From positions 2,062,996 through 2,126,995 of the forward strand of contig ONZJ01000002.1 in assembly GCA_900313005.1 (NCBI GenBank): a stretch of DNA of 64,000 bases, written 5' to 3'. The stretch is from Rhodobacteraceae bacterium EL129 (GTDB lineage: Bacteria > Pseudomonadota > Alphaproteobacteria > Rhodobacterales > Rhodobacteraceae). The notes beneath the pieces are model-generated. The model did no database searches and was not told the origin of the DNA. It saw only the letters and a program-made list of their open reading frames with translations. The position numbers and the translations under genes are program-made. This document shows positions 8,323-16,099 of the stretch, one piece after another; the first letter of the stretch is position 1, and each line of letters begins with the position of its first letter.

Positions 8323-8658
8323 ATGTCAGACGATTTCAAACTCTATGTCAGTGATGCAGAAACGGATCAGCCTGTTGCGTCCGGCGGTCCAATGTCCGGA
8401 GGTCAATTTCAACCCCATATGCTCAAGCTCTTTCGGCGCAATAAGGAAATTGACCCCAAAACCCTGCAACAGAGCTGGGAGAACACAAACACAGTGGTCA
8501 TCAATATGATCAAGGACGCCGAAGAAAAGGAAAAAGACACGACGATGCGCCTCAACGAAATTGAGGTCACGCTTACTGTCAGCGGCGAAGGCACCGTCGG
8601 GTTCGTGTCTGGCAAGGCCGAAGCCGGGATCGTGCTCAAGTTTTCCCGAAGCGGATAA
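8323..8658 (+). CDS. Small Pepco-like partner of the trypsin-like protease
   Basis: This 111-residue protein has a charged N-terminal half. It ends with a beta-rich segment, LNEIEVTLTVSGEGTVGF followed by a Gly/Ala stretch and IVLKFSR (about residues 77-109). That pattern (an ELxEIEVxLxVSxEGxV strand pair, then a GKAxxGIxLKF hairpin) is what I know of the Pepco (peptidase-co-occurring) domain, a small partner encoded next to caspase- or trypsin-like proteases in bacterial conflict islands. The start ATG is four bases after the protease stop, with GGAG inside the protease gene. I infer that it senses or regulates the protease. Assignment is from pattern memory, so the family name is less certain than the linkage. 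Confidence 0.6.
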   Translation: MSDDFKLYVSDAETDQPVASGGPMSGGQFQPHMLKLFRRNKEIDPKTLQQSWENTNTVVINMIKDAEEKEKDTTMRLNEIEVTLTVSGEGTVGFVSGKAEAGIVLKFSRSG

Positions 8659-8695
8659 TCACGACGTCGTAAGGACGGCACCTGTCACAGGTCAC

Positions 8696-9085
8696 TCAAA
8701 GTAACCCTTCTGCCTCCAGCACCTTACGCGCGGATCGGAAACACTCGATCCCTTGGGGCACACCGCAATAGATCGCCACCACATGCACGATGGCACGGAT
8801 TTCCTCGACCGAGCAGCCATTGGTGATGGCGCCTTTGCAGTGGATCTCCCATTCGTGCATCTTGCCCAGCGCTCCCAGCATGGCGAGGTTCATCATCGAA
8901 CGCGTCTTGGGCTCGATCACGTCATCACCCCAGCCAAACCCCCAGCACCAGCTGGTCATGGCTTCCTGAAACGGTCGGGTGAATTCATCTGCGGCAGCAA
9001 GGTTTTTCTCAACATACTCCGCGCCAAGTGTGGCCTTGCGCTGGGTCAGGCCCTTGAGGAACAGATCTTCGTCAAAAACGCTCAT
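8696..9085 (-). CDS. Carboxymuconolactone decarboxylase family protein
   Basis: The 129-residue all-helical protein matches the CMD family (PcaC-like size). The central block CKGAITNGCSVEEIRAIVHVVAIYCGVP (about residues 83-110) carries the conserved Glu and His of the family signature. Family members decarboxylate 4-carboxymuconolactone in protocatechuate breakdown or, with a CxxC pair, act as peroxidase-like AhpD enzymes; here there is no CxxC, so the decarboxylase-like class is more likely. The gene is 18 bases downstream of the ADP-ribosylglycohydrolase and is probably the last gene of the minus arm of the catabolic supercluster. No other protocatechuate genes are present, so its substrate is open. 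Confidence 0.85.
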   Translation of the reverse strand: MSVFDEDLFLKGLTQRKATLGAEYVEKNLAAADEFTRPFQEAMTSWCWGFGWGDDVIEPKTRSMMNLAMLGALGKMHEWEIHCKGAITNGCSVEEIRAIVHVVAIYCGVPQGIECFRSARKVLEAEGLL

Positions 9086-9103
9086 GGGGTTTGGTCCTTT
9101 TTG

Positions 9104-9946
9104 TTAGCGATCAATGGGGCGCAGCAGATATAGATCATCTGCCGCCTTCAAAATTTTGTCGTGGTCATAAAGCCGCGCACGCCACTCGGCGGGGACACCG
9201 TCATAGCCATAGACCCGACCAGCCAGCTGGCCCACAACCGCCCCCACCGTATCGGCGTCTCCGCCCAGATTAACAGCCGCCAGAAGGATGTCGCGGAATG
9301 TGTCGCCTTGGGTCATGGCCCAGAAGGCCGCCTGCAGCGTGTGAACGACATAGCCCGAGGCATCCTCGGGTGGACCATCAGGTTTGGGTAACAAGTCCAA
9401 ATCACCCGTGACAAGAAACTGCGCCATATTGGCGGCGGCACGCTGGCACAAGGGGCTAGCATGGGTCAGACGTGATTGCAGCTGCGCCACAGCCTGTGCC
9501 GCGGCCACCTCATGCCCATAGGCCAAGACCACAGGGGCCAGCCGCATGATTCCGCCATTGCCGGATTTTGCGTCCTCGACGGGCCCTGCATAGGGGTTGC
9601 CGTCGGCCAGAAACCGGTCCAGCGCAGCCGAGGTCTGAGTGCCGATGTCAAAACATACACCCGTGGAAGATAAATACCCATAATCGCGCCAATTGACGAA
9701 GCGGCGCATGGCATCTTCGGCGTCCCAGCCATTTGCTGAGCGCAGCATCTGCGCCAGACACATCGCCATCGAGGTGTCATCGGTCCATTGCCCGGGTTCA
9801 AGGTTGAAAGGCCCCCCGCCCACGATATCGGTGATTGGCTCAAATGTGCCGCGGGGCGAGAACTCCAGGGTCGTGCCCAGCGCATCGCCCACAGCAAGGC
9901 CGATGAGCATCCCACGCGCCTGATCCTGAGTGAAGAGTTTGTTCAT
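9104..9946 (-). CDS. ADP-ribosylglycohydrolase family protein
   Basis: The 280-residue protein shows the metal-binding motifs of the DraG/ARH family in order: GLAVGDALGTTLEF (about residues 15-28), the WTDDTSMAMCLA block (about 53-64) and GGDADTVGAVVG (about 232-243). Family members remove ADP-ribose from proteins or act on related N-glycosidic bonds, using two Mg ions held by the Asp residues. In many bacterial catabolic clusters these proteins stand beside sugar or nucleoside-like substrate genes and their reaction is unknown. The gene lies 25 bases downstream of the ALDH gene. Its ATG is embedded in a TGTATACA palindrome identical to the one at the ALDH start, suggesting shared regulation. 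Confidence 0.9.
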   Translation of the reverse strand: MNKLFTQDQARGMLIGLAVGDALGTTLEFSPRGTFEPITDIVGGGPFNLEPGQWTDDTSMAMCLAQMLRSANGWDAEDAMRRFVNWRDYGYLSSTGVCFDIGTQTSAALDRFLADGNPYAGPVEDAKSGNGGIMRLAPVVLAYGHEVAAAQAVAQLQSRLTHASPLCQRAAANMAQFLVTGDLDLLPKPDGPPEDASGYVVHTLQAAFWAMTQGDTFRDILLAAVNLGGDADTVGAVVGQLAGRVYGYDGVPAEWRARLYDHDKILKAADDLYLLRPIDR

Positions 9947-9954
9947 GTATACAT
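9945..9954. promoter_or_regulatory. ATGTATACAT palindrome at the ADP-ribosylglycohydrolase start
   Basis: The 10-bp perfect palindrome overlaps the start codon (complement of 9944-9946). The core TGTATACA (9946-9953) is identical to the site at the ALDH start (11419-11428) and to the doubled site upstream of the GntR regulator gene at 31651-31666. Inferred operator for that GntR-type regulator. Confidence 0.45.
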
Positions 9955-9971
9955 TCGCGCCTTAGGCTTAT

Positions 9972-11420
9972 TCACCGCACCCTAATGGCGACATTCTTGG
10001 TCTGCACGTAGTTCATCAGCGCCTCGCGTCCTTTTTCGCGGCCATAGCCGGATTTGCCATAGCCACCAAAGGGGGTTTCAACCCCGCCCGCAAACCATTC
10101 GTTGACAAAAACCTGGCCCGCCCGAATGCCCTGAGCTGCCCGCGTCGCACGATCCAGATCACGGGTAAAAACGCCACCCACAAGACCGTAGTCCGTGCCA
10201 TTGGCGATGCGCATGGCCTCGGCCTCATCCTTGAAGGGCATAACGGACAGGACGGGGCCAAACACCTCATCCTGCGCGATCGTCATGTCGGGGGTAACGT
10301 TGGTCAGAACGGTGGGTTCGAGGAACGCGCCCGGGATGTTCATCTTGCGCCCGCCCGTGGCCACCTGTGCGCCTTGCGCTTCGGCGTCGGCAATCATGGC
10401 AGCGGCGCGGTCGCGCTGCGCTTCCGAGACCATAGCGCCCATGTTCAAGCCCGCTGTGGCCCGCTCAGCCCCTGGCCCGACGGACAAGGATTTAGCCACG
10501 CTCACGGCGCGTTCGACCAGCTCGTCATGACGGCTTTGGTGCACGATCACGCGGGACATGGCCGAACAGACCTGACCTGCGTTGACATAAATGCCGTTGC
10601 GGATGTCCGTTTCAAACGCTTCCAGATCAGCGTCCTCATGCACGATCGCCGCCGACTTGCCACCCAGTTCCAGAACACAAGGCACCACATTGGCCGCCGC
10701 TGCAGTGGCTATGGCGATGCCGGTCTTGACCGAGCCTGTAAAGACGATCTGATTGACGTCGGGATGGCCGCTGAGGGCAGCCCCTGCCTCGTGACCCCAA
10801 CCACAGAGGATATTGACCGCACCGGCAGGCAGGCCCACGGCTTCGGCGGCGTGGGCATAGATATACTGCGTGATCGGTGTCAGTTCCGGCGTTTTGACCA
10901 CGCAGGCGTTGCCGGTGGCCAGGCCGGTGGAAAGCGACCGCGCGGTCATCTCCAGCGGGAAATTCCACGGGATAATCTGGGCAGATATGCCGAAAGGTTC
11001 ATAATGGGTGAAATCGAAATACCCTGCCCCCAGGGGGATGGAGCGCCCTTCAAGGGTTTCGGCCTGATTGCCGTAGTACTCAAAATACCGCGCAGCCCCC
11101 GCGATTTCCTTATGTGCCTCCCACAGGGGCTTGCCCTGTTCAGCGGTCAAAAGAGGGGCAATGTCATCAGCGTGATCCAGCAGGTAGCGCCCAATGGCTT
11201 GTACGATGCGGCCGCGCTCGACAGGCCGCATATCGGTCAGCCAGCCCGAGCGGTGCACGCGTTTGGCCGCCTGCACGGCCCGGTCCACATCCGTCGCATC
11301 GGCCAGGGCTTGTTCGGCCAGCCTCTGGCCGGTGCCAGGGTTGATGATGTCCACGCGCCCTGCACCGCCATCGCAAAATGCCCCGTCGATATAGTTCTGC
11401 CAATAGGGTTTCACGTCCAT
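9972..11420 (-). CDS. NAD(P)-dependent aldehyde dehydrogenase
   Basis: This 482-residue enzyme is a standard ALDH superfamily member. The substrate-channel and cofactor segments IIPWNFPLEM (about residue 148) and VNQIVFTGSVKTG (about 224-236) are present, as are the general-base Glu in LELGGKSA (about 253-260) and the nucleophilic Cys in NAGQVCSAM (about 287-295). It would oxidise an aldehyde to a carboxylate with NAD(P). The location in the minus arm with the Rieske oxygenase and GFA genes suggests an aldehyde produced in breakdown of a methylated compound, with betaine-aldehyde or semialdehyde substrates as candidates. A TGTATACA palindrome overlaps its start codon. Confidence 0.93.
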   Translation of the reverse strand: MDVKPYWQNYIDGAFCDGGAGRVDIINPGTGQRLAEQALADATDVDRAVQAAKRVHRSGWLTDMRPVERGRIVQAIGRYLLDHADDIAPLLTAEQGKPLWEAHKEIAGAARYFEYYGNQAETLEGRSIPLGAGYFDFTHYEPFGISAQIIPWNFPLEMTARSLSTGLATGNACVVKTPELTPITQYIYAHAAEAVGLPAGAVNILCGWGHEAGAALSGHPDVNQIVFTGSVKTGIAIATAAAANVVPCVLELGGKSAAIVHEDADLEAFETDIRNGIYVNAGQVCSAMSRVIVHQSRHDELVERAVSVAKSLSVGPGAERATAGLNMGAMVSEAQRDRAAAMIADAEAQGAQVATGGRKMNIPGAFLEPTVLTNVTPDMTIAQDEVFGPVLSVMPFKDEAEAMRIANGTDYGLVGGVFTRDLDRATRAAQGIRAGQVFVNEWFAGGVETPFGGYGKSGYGREKGREALMNYVQTKNVAIRVR

Positions 11421-11428
11421 GTATACAT
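11419..11428. promoter_or_regulatory. ATGTATACAT palindrome at the ALDH start
   Basis: This perfect 10-bp palindrome directly abuts the ALDH ATG (complement of 11418-11420). It matches the site at 9945-9954 base for base and shares the octamer with the tandem site in front of the GntR gene at 31651-31666. A likely repressor site covering the translation start region. Confidence 0.45.
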
Positions 11429-11456
11429 TTTCCTCGGTCTTGTTTCCCCAGTGCGG

Positions 11457-12197
11457 TCAGACCGTCAGCCTGTGGCGATAGAGCCTGTCGTAGTGCGGTT
11501 TCATCCGCCGGTGTACCTGTTGCACCCGAGGCGGGGTCTCGGCAAGGTCAAGATAGCGCCGTTCTTGCGGTTTCAACCCTGTCGATTGCGCCAGATTGGC
11601 ATGAAACGACCCGCCATCCCACCAGCTGTGCTCGGATGGATCGCCTCCCGGCTCCCATGTCAGTGCCTCTTCGATGAAGGGAATGCAAACAGCGTTGCAA
11701 AACGCTTCGGTCATGGCGGCAGGGTTTTCCAACAGGTCGTCACTGTCCACCACTGGCGGTGGGGTGCCGTTGAGGGCCGTGAGCAGGTCGAAGAGCGCGC
11801 GTTGTTCAGGAAAGCCTACCTCACCCTCGTGGAAATCGGGCCATTTGTTGTGCATTGATGTGATGGTCTTGGCCGGGTCGCGGATCAGGAAAGCGTGGGT
11901 GAAGCGCGACAAGAAGTCTGCACCCCACATGTGATTGATATAATGCGGAAAATCCTTGAGAAAGACAGGGCTACGTTTGGCACGTTTCTGAATATCCTGC
12001 CACACGGTGTCCAGTGTGAGGCCGGGTGTGGTAACATCACCGGGCTGAAAGCGTTGCCAGAGCGGTTCTTCGCCTTGATACCAGGCTTCGCCGAACGGCT
12101 CGTGCAGGCAATCGAAATCACCGCGCTGTCGCATCATCCATTCAAAAGCGGTGGACGTGGAGCGAGGTACAGCCCAGAGGGCAATAATCTTGTGCAT
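11457..12197 (-). CDS. Sulfotransferase-like P-loop protein
   Basis: The 246-residue protein begins with a variant PAPS-type phosphate loop, PRSTSTAFEWMM (about residues 10-21), and a mid-protein segment FTHAFLIRDPAKTITSMH (about 97-114) that matches the Sulfotransfer family 3'-phosphate region. It differs from the tandem pair near 3-4.6 kb, lacking their PKSGNTW loop and C-terminal block. The protein is cytoplasmic. It sits between the ALDH gene (36 bases upstream of that gene's start) and the racemase-superfamily gene, and so is part of the same arm of the supercluster. A sulfated substrate or product in this pathway is possible, but no acceptor can be named. Confidence 0.75.
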   Translation of the reverse strand: MHKIIALWAVPRSTSTAFEWMMRQRGDFDCLHEPFGEAWYQGEEPLWQRFQPGDVTTPGLTLDTVWQDIQKRAKRSPVFLKDFPHYINHMWGADFLSRFTHAFLIRDPAKTITSMHNKWPDFHEGEVGFPEQRALFDLLTALNGTPPPVVDSDDLLENPAAMTEAFCNAVCIPFIEEALTWEPGGDPSEHSWWDGGSFHANLAQSTGLKPQERRYLDLAETPPRVQQVHRRMKPHYDRLYRHRLTV

Positions 12198-12233
12198 GAT
12201 ATAGGCCTTTGCTCTGTTGATTTGAGTGCGGAT

Positions 12234-12268
12234 GCCTCCGGCGGGGATATTTAAAGCAAGAAGAAAGG
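12234..12268 (+). repeat. Dispersed intergenic element, copy 1 (GCGGGGATATTT core)
   Basis: The order is GCCTCC, GGCGGGGATATTT, then AAGCAAGAAGAAAGG. The same order of blocks occurs at 63019-63055 (minus strand) and, more or less degraded, near 22641-22677 and twice at 52648-52730. It fills the gap between two minus-strand genes of the supercluster. Confidence 0.6.
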
Positions 12269-12269
12269 G

Positions 12270-13088
12270 TCAGAGGCTCTCCAGCAGCTGTCCGCGCGGC
12301 ACTGTGGGGGCGAGGCCCAGATCCTTAAAAATGCGCCAGTAGAGCGCCGTGTCATGACCCACCACAGGCGTGCCCAGAGCGTCCTCAAGTGTCTTAATCA
12401 GATGCAGGGGGCGCTCAGGCAGCCCATCCGGCCCAGACCGAAAATTGCACATGCCGTTGATCAGATAGGCGTCGGCATCCGGGGCCTGTTCGGCCACATA
12501 TTGAAAGCTTTTGAGCGCCAGATCCCCTTCAAACACCCAGCGGTGGTCATTCACAGCCTCTTGGCTGTCAAACCAGCCCTGATCGTGGAAATTGCCCGCA
12601 TAGAGCACGTCAAACCCGGCCTCTCGCAGGAAACCCACCGTGCCCTGCCACCATTCGGGCCAGTGGTAGGCGGCATTGAGCGCCACCTTCTCGACATTCA
12701 TGGCGCGCAATGCCTCGACCATAGCATAGCCCGCCATGTGAAACCGCACGCCATATGTGTCGGACAAAGCCGCGCAATGATCACGCACGCCGTCAACGCC
12801 AAGCCCGCAGGCATGCACCCAGTTTGAACCGACCTGCCCTGCCACATCCACGCCATTGCGGGCCATGCAGTGCACGAACTCTTCCATCATGCCAAAGTTC
12901 TGTTTGCGCTGGTCCAGCCCATGCGCGTAATCCGGCACATGCAGCATCCAGCCATGTACCCCTACGCTATCGGGCGCCATGCGCAGAAAATCCGAAGGGG
13001 CCGCGTCATAGTCAAAGGGCGGGCAGGTGAACCCCACCTGATGCGCAAAGAGCTTGTGCTCGGGCCGCCAGGTTTCGGGCATCAGCAT
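12270..13088 (-). CDS. Asp/Glu racemase superfamily enzyme (maleate isomerase-like)
   Basis: The 272-residue protein has two candidate catalytic Cys residues, Cys94 in SNWVHACGLG and Cys214 in LINGMCNFRSG. They are about 120 apart, the spacing of the two-Cys pair in maleate isomerase and related racemases. The family also includes arylmalonate decarboxylase and hydantoin racemase. The enzyme would interconvert cis/trans or stereo forms of an acid by Cys-based addition or proton transfer. Its ATG at 13086-13088 overlaps the stop of the upstream gene, with AAGGAG seven bases before it, which supports this start over the ATG two codons later. Its presence with four enolase-type genes implies a stereochemically complex substrate. 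Confidence 0.65.
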   Translation of the reverse strand: MLMPETWRPEHKLFAHQVGFTCPPFDYDAAPSDFLRMAPDSVGVHGWMLHVPDYAHGLDQRKQNFGMMEEFVHCMARNGVDVAGQVGSNWVHACGLGVDGVRDHCAALSDTYGVRFHMAGYAMVEALRAMNVEKVALNAAYHWPEWWQGTVGFLREAGFDVLYAGNFHDQGWFDSQEAVNDHRWVFEGDLALKSFQYVAEQAPDADAYLINGMCNFRSGPDGLPERPLHLIKTLEDALGTPVVGHDTALYWRIFKDLGLAPTVPRGQLLESL

Positions 13089-13723
13089 GTCAGATCTCCT
13101 TGCTGTTTCATCCGCCAGATCAGCGTATCGAAACGATCCTGACCGTAGAATGGCTCATCGCGGTAGACCATCAGCGGCACGCCCCAGTGGCCCGCCTCCA
13201 GCATGGCCTGCGCGTTGGTGTTCAGAATGGCGCTCGCGTGATCCAGTGAAAGCGCGGCGTGCAAATGTGCCTCGGACAGCCCTGCGCTCGCCAAGGCAAC
13301 ATCCATAGCCCCCGGCTGATCCCAGCCACGCAGATCGCCGGCCCAGATCGGGCGCAACACGTGATCGAGAAAGCCAAGGCCTTGCCCTACTTGCACAGCT
13401 GCCACAAAAAGGTGATTGAGCCGCGTGTTGCGCATCAGATCCGGCCCGGCGCGCCAACCTGGTCCGGGCAGGAAGGTAATGGGCGATGGGTAAGGTCCCG
13501 CAAAGGGGAGGCCCAACTGCTCGGTTACGCGCTGTGAATCTGCCTCGAAATAAGCGGTCTCTAGCGCGCTGCGGCCTGCGTAGTTCTCGGGGAAGCGCAG
13601 TACTGCACCGAGGACCGGTCGAATGATCACCTCTACGCCCTGATCCTGCAACCAAAGGAGCCGGTCGGTCAGGCAGTAGCAATAGATGCTCTGCGTGGAA
13701 TAGTAGACATCGACCTGGGCCAT
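13082..13723 (-). CDS. 2-hydroxychromene-2-carboxylate isomerase-like DsbA-fold protein
   Basis: This 213-residue protein is of the DsbA/kappa-GST class. The N-terminus YYSTQSIYCYCLTDRLLWL takes the place of the thioredoxin-fold active site, a helical insert follows, and the cis-Pro motif HWGVPLMVYRDEPFYGQDR (about residues 180-198) closes the fold with the usual C-terminal DRFDTLIWRM. Family members are glutathione-dependent isomerases in aromatic catabolism. With the GFA protein next to it, glutathione seems to be used in this pathway. It overlaps the downstream racemase-superfamily gene and directly abuts the upstream GFA gene. The true substrate is unknown, and naphthalene-type chemistry is unlikely here. 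Confidence 0.8.
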   Translation of the reverse strand: MAQVDVYYSTQSIYCYCLTDRLLWLQDQGVEVIIRPVLGAVLRFPENYAGRSALETAYFEADSQRVTEQLGLPFAGPYPSPITFLPGPGWRAGPDLMRNTRLNHLFVAAVQVGQGLGFLDHVLRPIWAGDLRGWDQPGAMDVALASAGLSEAHLHAALSLDHASAILNTNAQAMLEAGHWGVPLMVYRDEPFYGQDRFDTLIWRMKQQGDLTC

Positions 13724-14137
13724 CTAAAGCGGCTCCGATGTATTGGCCGATCCGGGATACTTGGGCAGCTCATCGGTGATATGCAGCCAAGGCAACTTCT
13801 CGGCATAATGAAAATGCGCTGTGGGTTGGAACTGCGCGGGATCCTCCAGCGTGGAGGCATAAAGATGCGTCTCTTCCGGCCAGCCGTCGAATTGATAGGT
13901 CATCTGCGTGCCGCAGGCTGCGCAGTACTGGCGGCGCACTTTGCCATCGGATGAAAGATGGTTGGCCAGCTTCCCCCCCCACGTCACGCTATCCCTCGGC
14001 ACCCCGAAAAAGCTGGTCATCGGCGAGGCCGTCGCCCGCCGACAACTGCCGCAATGGCAATGGCCAGCCCAGAGGACGGGACCCGATGCGACGTAGGTGA
14101 CAACACCGCAAAGGCAATGGCCCCTAATCTCACCCAT
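13724..14137 (-). CDS. GFA family protein (glutathione/formaldehyde-type zinc protein)
   Basis: The start at 14135-14137 is chosen because it overlaps the stop of the Rieske gene (ATGGGTGA) and yields MGEIRGHCLCGVV, the normal N-terminus. The 137-residue protein has the full Cys set of the GFA fold: Cys-x-Cys at residues 8-10, CHCGSCRRA at about 27-35, and CAACGT at about 72-77. Members bind two zinc ions and have been linked to capture of formaldehyde by glutathione, although that role is debated. Position immediately downstream of a Rieske oxygenase, which would release formaldehyde on demethylation, makes a role in formaldehyde or glutathione-adduct handling reasonable. Confidence 0.88.
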   Translation of the reverse strand: MGEIRGHCLCGVVTYVASGPVLWAGHCHCGSCRRATASPMTSFFGVPRDSVTWGGKLANHLSSDGKVRRQYCAACGTQMTYQFDGWPEETHLYASTLEDPAQFQPTAHFHYAEKLPWLHITDELPKYPGSANTSEPL

Positions 14138-15215
14138 CCACCGCCTCCCGCATCCATTGCTGCAATGTCTCAATCGAGTGTTCGGAATTCACCCCGCACT
14201 CTGGGTCCAGAACTAGAGGTCCTGGCTTGTATCCCTTTGATTTCAAACCACGGTAAACGCTCTCAACCAGATGGATGTCTTCCTCCACCGTCGTCTCGCG
14301 ATCCTGCATGGCCAGATCGCGTACCACTTGATCTTCGGCCCCATCTGCCGAATACCACCCCCGCCAGACGGTGCATGTGTCCACGTCCCGCGCGCGCCAG
14401 TGATAAGTGTTCAGACGGTTGCCCGGATAACATTGAAACGACACCATCGGCCACAGGAACCATGAGCGGTATTCGCCCGCATGTTCCACCGAAAGATCGA
14501 TCGGATAAGTCATCTGCTCCAGATCCTGACACTCGGTCGTATGGCGCAGGACATAGCCGCGCTCCAACGGTGAAATGTCATAAGTTTCAGGCTTGACCAC
14601 ACCGCTGGCAAAGGTCGGATGATTGAGCGAGCAATGATAGCATTCTGAGTAGTTCTCGACCGAAACCTTCCAGTTGCATTTCTCGGGTATTTCGACCCAT
14701 TCCAGAGGCGCAAGCCGGTCTATACCTGGCACATAAGCATGCAATTCCTCGCGCACACCGGGGAACCATACGTCCATCGGGGCGGCTTGCGGGTCAAGGT
14801 TCACAAACAAGAATCCGTTGAAGTCCTCGCAACACACTTCAGTCAGGCATACCTTCGATTTATCGAACCCCGGCACGGATTTTACATTGGGCCCTGTTCG
14901 TAGCTCTCCTGTTAGCTCATACGTCCAGGCGTGATACGGGCAAACGACCACTCTAGTGGTGCCTGAGCCTGATACCAGCTCATGCGCCCGGTGCTGGCAC
15001 ACATTGTAGAAACAGCGGATTTCACTGTCACGCCCCCGAATGGCAAACAGGTTCTGTCCCGCAATTTCGAATGCAAAGTAATCGCCGACTTTGGGGATTT
15101 GGCTGACATGACCTGCCAACTGCCATGTGCGGCTGAGAAGGCCCAGCATTTCAGCCTCAAAGATCGCAGGATCGGTGTAATACCGCGCCGCAAGTGAATG
15201 GACGGGTCCGCTCAT
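14130..15215 (-). CDS. Rieske non-heme iron oxygenase, alpha subunit (betaine demethylase type)
   Basis: The start at 15213-15215 overlaps the RpiR stop (ATGA) and has a GGAGGAG ribosome site. The 361-residue protein has the Rieske 2Fe-2S ligands Cys73-x-His75 and Cys92-x2-His95, and the mononuclear iron site in ENYSECYHCSLNH (His194, His199). The ENYxECYHC form is that of the glycine-betaine/carnitine/proline-betaine monooxygenase group rather than classical aromatic dioxygenases. It would hydroxylate an N-methyl group and release formaldehyde. No reductase or ferredoxin partner is encoded in the window, so electrons must come from elsewhere. It is the first structural gene of the minus arm. 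Confidence 0.9.
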   Translation of the reverse strand: MSGPVHSLAARYYTDPAIFEAEMLGLLSRTWQLAGHVSQIPKVGDYFAFEIAGQNLFAIRGRDSEIRCFYNVCQHRAHELVSGSGTTRVVVCPYHAWTYELTGELRTGPNVKSVPGFDKSKVCLTEVCCEDFNGFLFVNLDPQAAPMDVWFPGVREELHAYVPGIDRLAPLEWVEIPEKCNWKVSVENYSECYHCSLNHPTFASGVVKPETYDISPLERGYVLRHTTECQDLEQMTYPIDLSVEHAGEYRSWFLWPMVSFQCYPGNRLNTYHWRARDVDTCTVWRGWYSADGAEDQVVRDLAMQDRETTVEEDIHLVESVYRGLKSKGYKPGPLVLDPECGVNSEHSIETLQQWMREAVDG

Positions 15216-16099
15216 TCCGGCTCCTCCTGATAGATACCCAGCTGATGCCGACGTTTGTGGAATTTTTCGACCCGGTCCACGATTTTGTCGCTGGAAACGG
15301 CAATGACAAAGCTCAGCAAAGTCTCGAGCAAGGCAATGGTAGACACCGAGGACGGAAAGAACTGTGGCGTATCCGCCGCCACAACAAACCCGTGTTGCGC
15401 GGCCCGGATGATCGGGCTGGCAGGGCTGTCCGAAATGCTGACCACGCTCATCCCCTGCTCGCGGGCAATTCCGACGGCCTCGATCACCTCCGTACGATAG
15501 GGTCGACATGTGATGGCGATTAGAACGTCACGGTTGTCCGCCCAGGCCAGATCATCGGCCGCCACCGAGCCGGGTTTGGGAATGGCGTAAAACTCCGTCA
15601 TGCCGGTGGAGGCCAGATAGGTGAAATTCTGCGCGTTGGCGTTGTTCACCCCTACGCCCAGCACATAGACTCTGCGTGAATTCCAAATGGTTTCGGCCGC
15701 GGTTTTCAGTTGTTCTGCACTGATGTCGGCAAATGTATCCTCGATATTGCGAATGGCGGCGTTCAGCAGATCGGCATAAAGCCCGCCCAGATCGCCCGAG
15801 CGGCTGATATCTTGCAACCAACGTGCCCGGTCAGGGAAATCTACTGCGCCCCGACGAATGGCCTCGCGGAACGGCTCGCGGAAATCATCATAGCCCTCAA
15901 ATCCCACCTGCCGTGCCATCCGCACCACCGTGTTGGGCTTGACCTTGGCTGCTTCGGCAATCTCGCGCACGGTGGAAATGCCCACGTCGCGCGGGTTCTC
16001 CAACACATATCGTGCGGCCTTCTGCGCTTCTGGAGTCAAAGCCCCCCACTCGTCCGAGAGGCGCTCTAATACTTGCGATGATACATCTGTGTCATTCAT
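15212..16099 (-). CDS. RpiR-family transcriptional regulator of the divergent catabolic cluster
   Basis: The ATG at 16097-16099 gives a 295-residue protein starting MNDTDVSS; a longer frame upstream would cross the intergenic promoter. Residues about 1-80 form the RpiR helix-turn-helix (REIAEAAKVKPNTVVRMARQVGFEGYDDF region). The C-terminal half is a SIS domain with VYVLGVGVNNANAQNF and VLIAITCRPYRTEV, which normally binds a phosphosugar or other small effector. It lies between two divergent arms, the Rieske arm downstream on the same strand and the FAD/GcvT arm on the other, and probably controls both. Two related palindromes at 16078-16095 and 16108-16125 are its probable operators, the first inside its own first codons. 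Confidence 0.9.
   Translation of the reverse strand: MNDTDVSSQVLERLSDEWGALTPEAQKAARYVLENPRDVGISTVREIAEAAKVKPNTVVRMARQVGFEGYDDFREPFREAIRRGAVDFPDRARWLQDISRSGDLGGLYADLLNAAIRNIEDTFADISAEQLKTAAETIWNSRRVYVLGVGVNNANAQNFTYLASTGMTEFYAIPKPGSVAADDLAWADNRDVLIAITCRPYRTEVIEAVGIAREQGMSVVSISDSPASPIIRAAQHGFVVAADTPQFFPSSVSTIALLETLLSFVIAVSSDKIVDRVEKFHKRRHQLGIYQEEPE

Noticed and set aside
10374..11858. 494-codon open frame on the plus strand opposite the ALDH gene
   Set aside because: Its translation has no family motifs, lies opposite a complete ALDH with all catalytic residues, and runs on into the sulfotransferase-like gene; it is a high-GC shadow.
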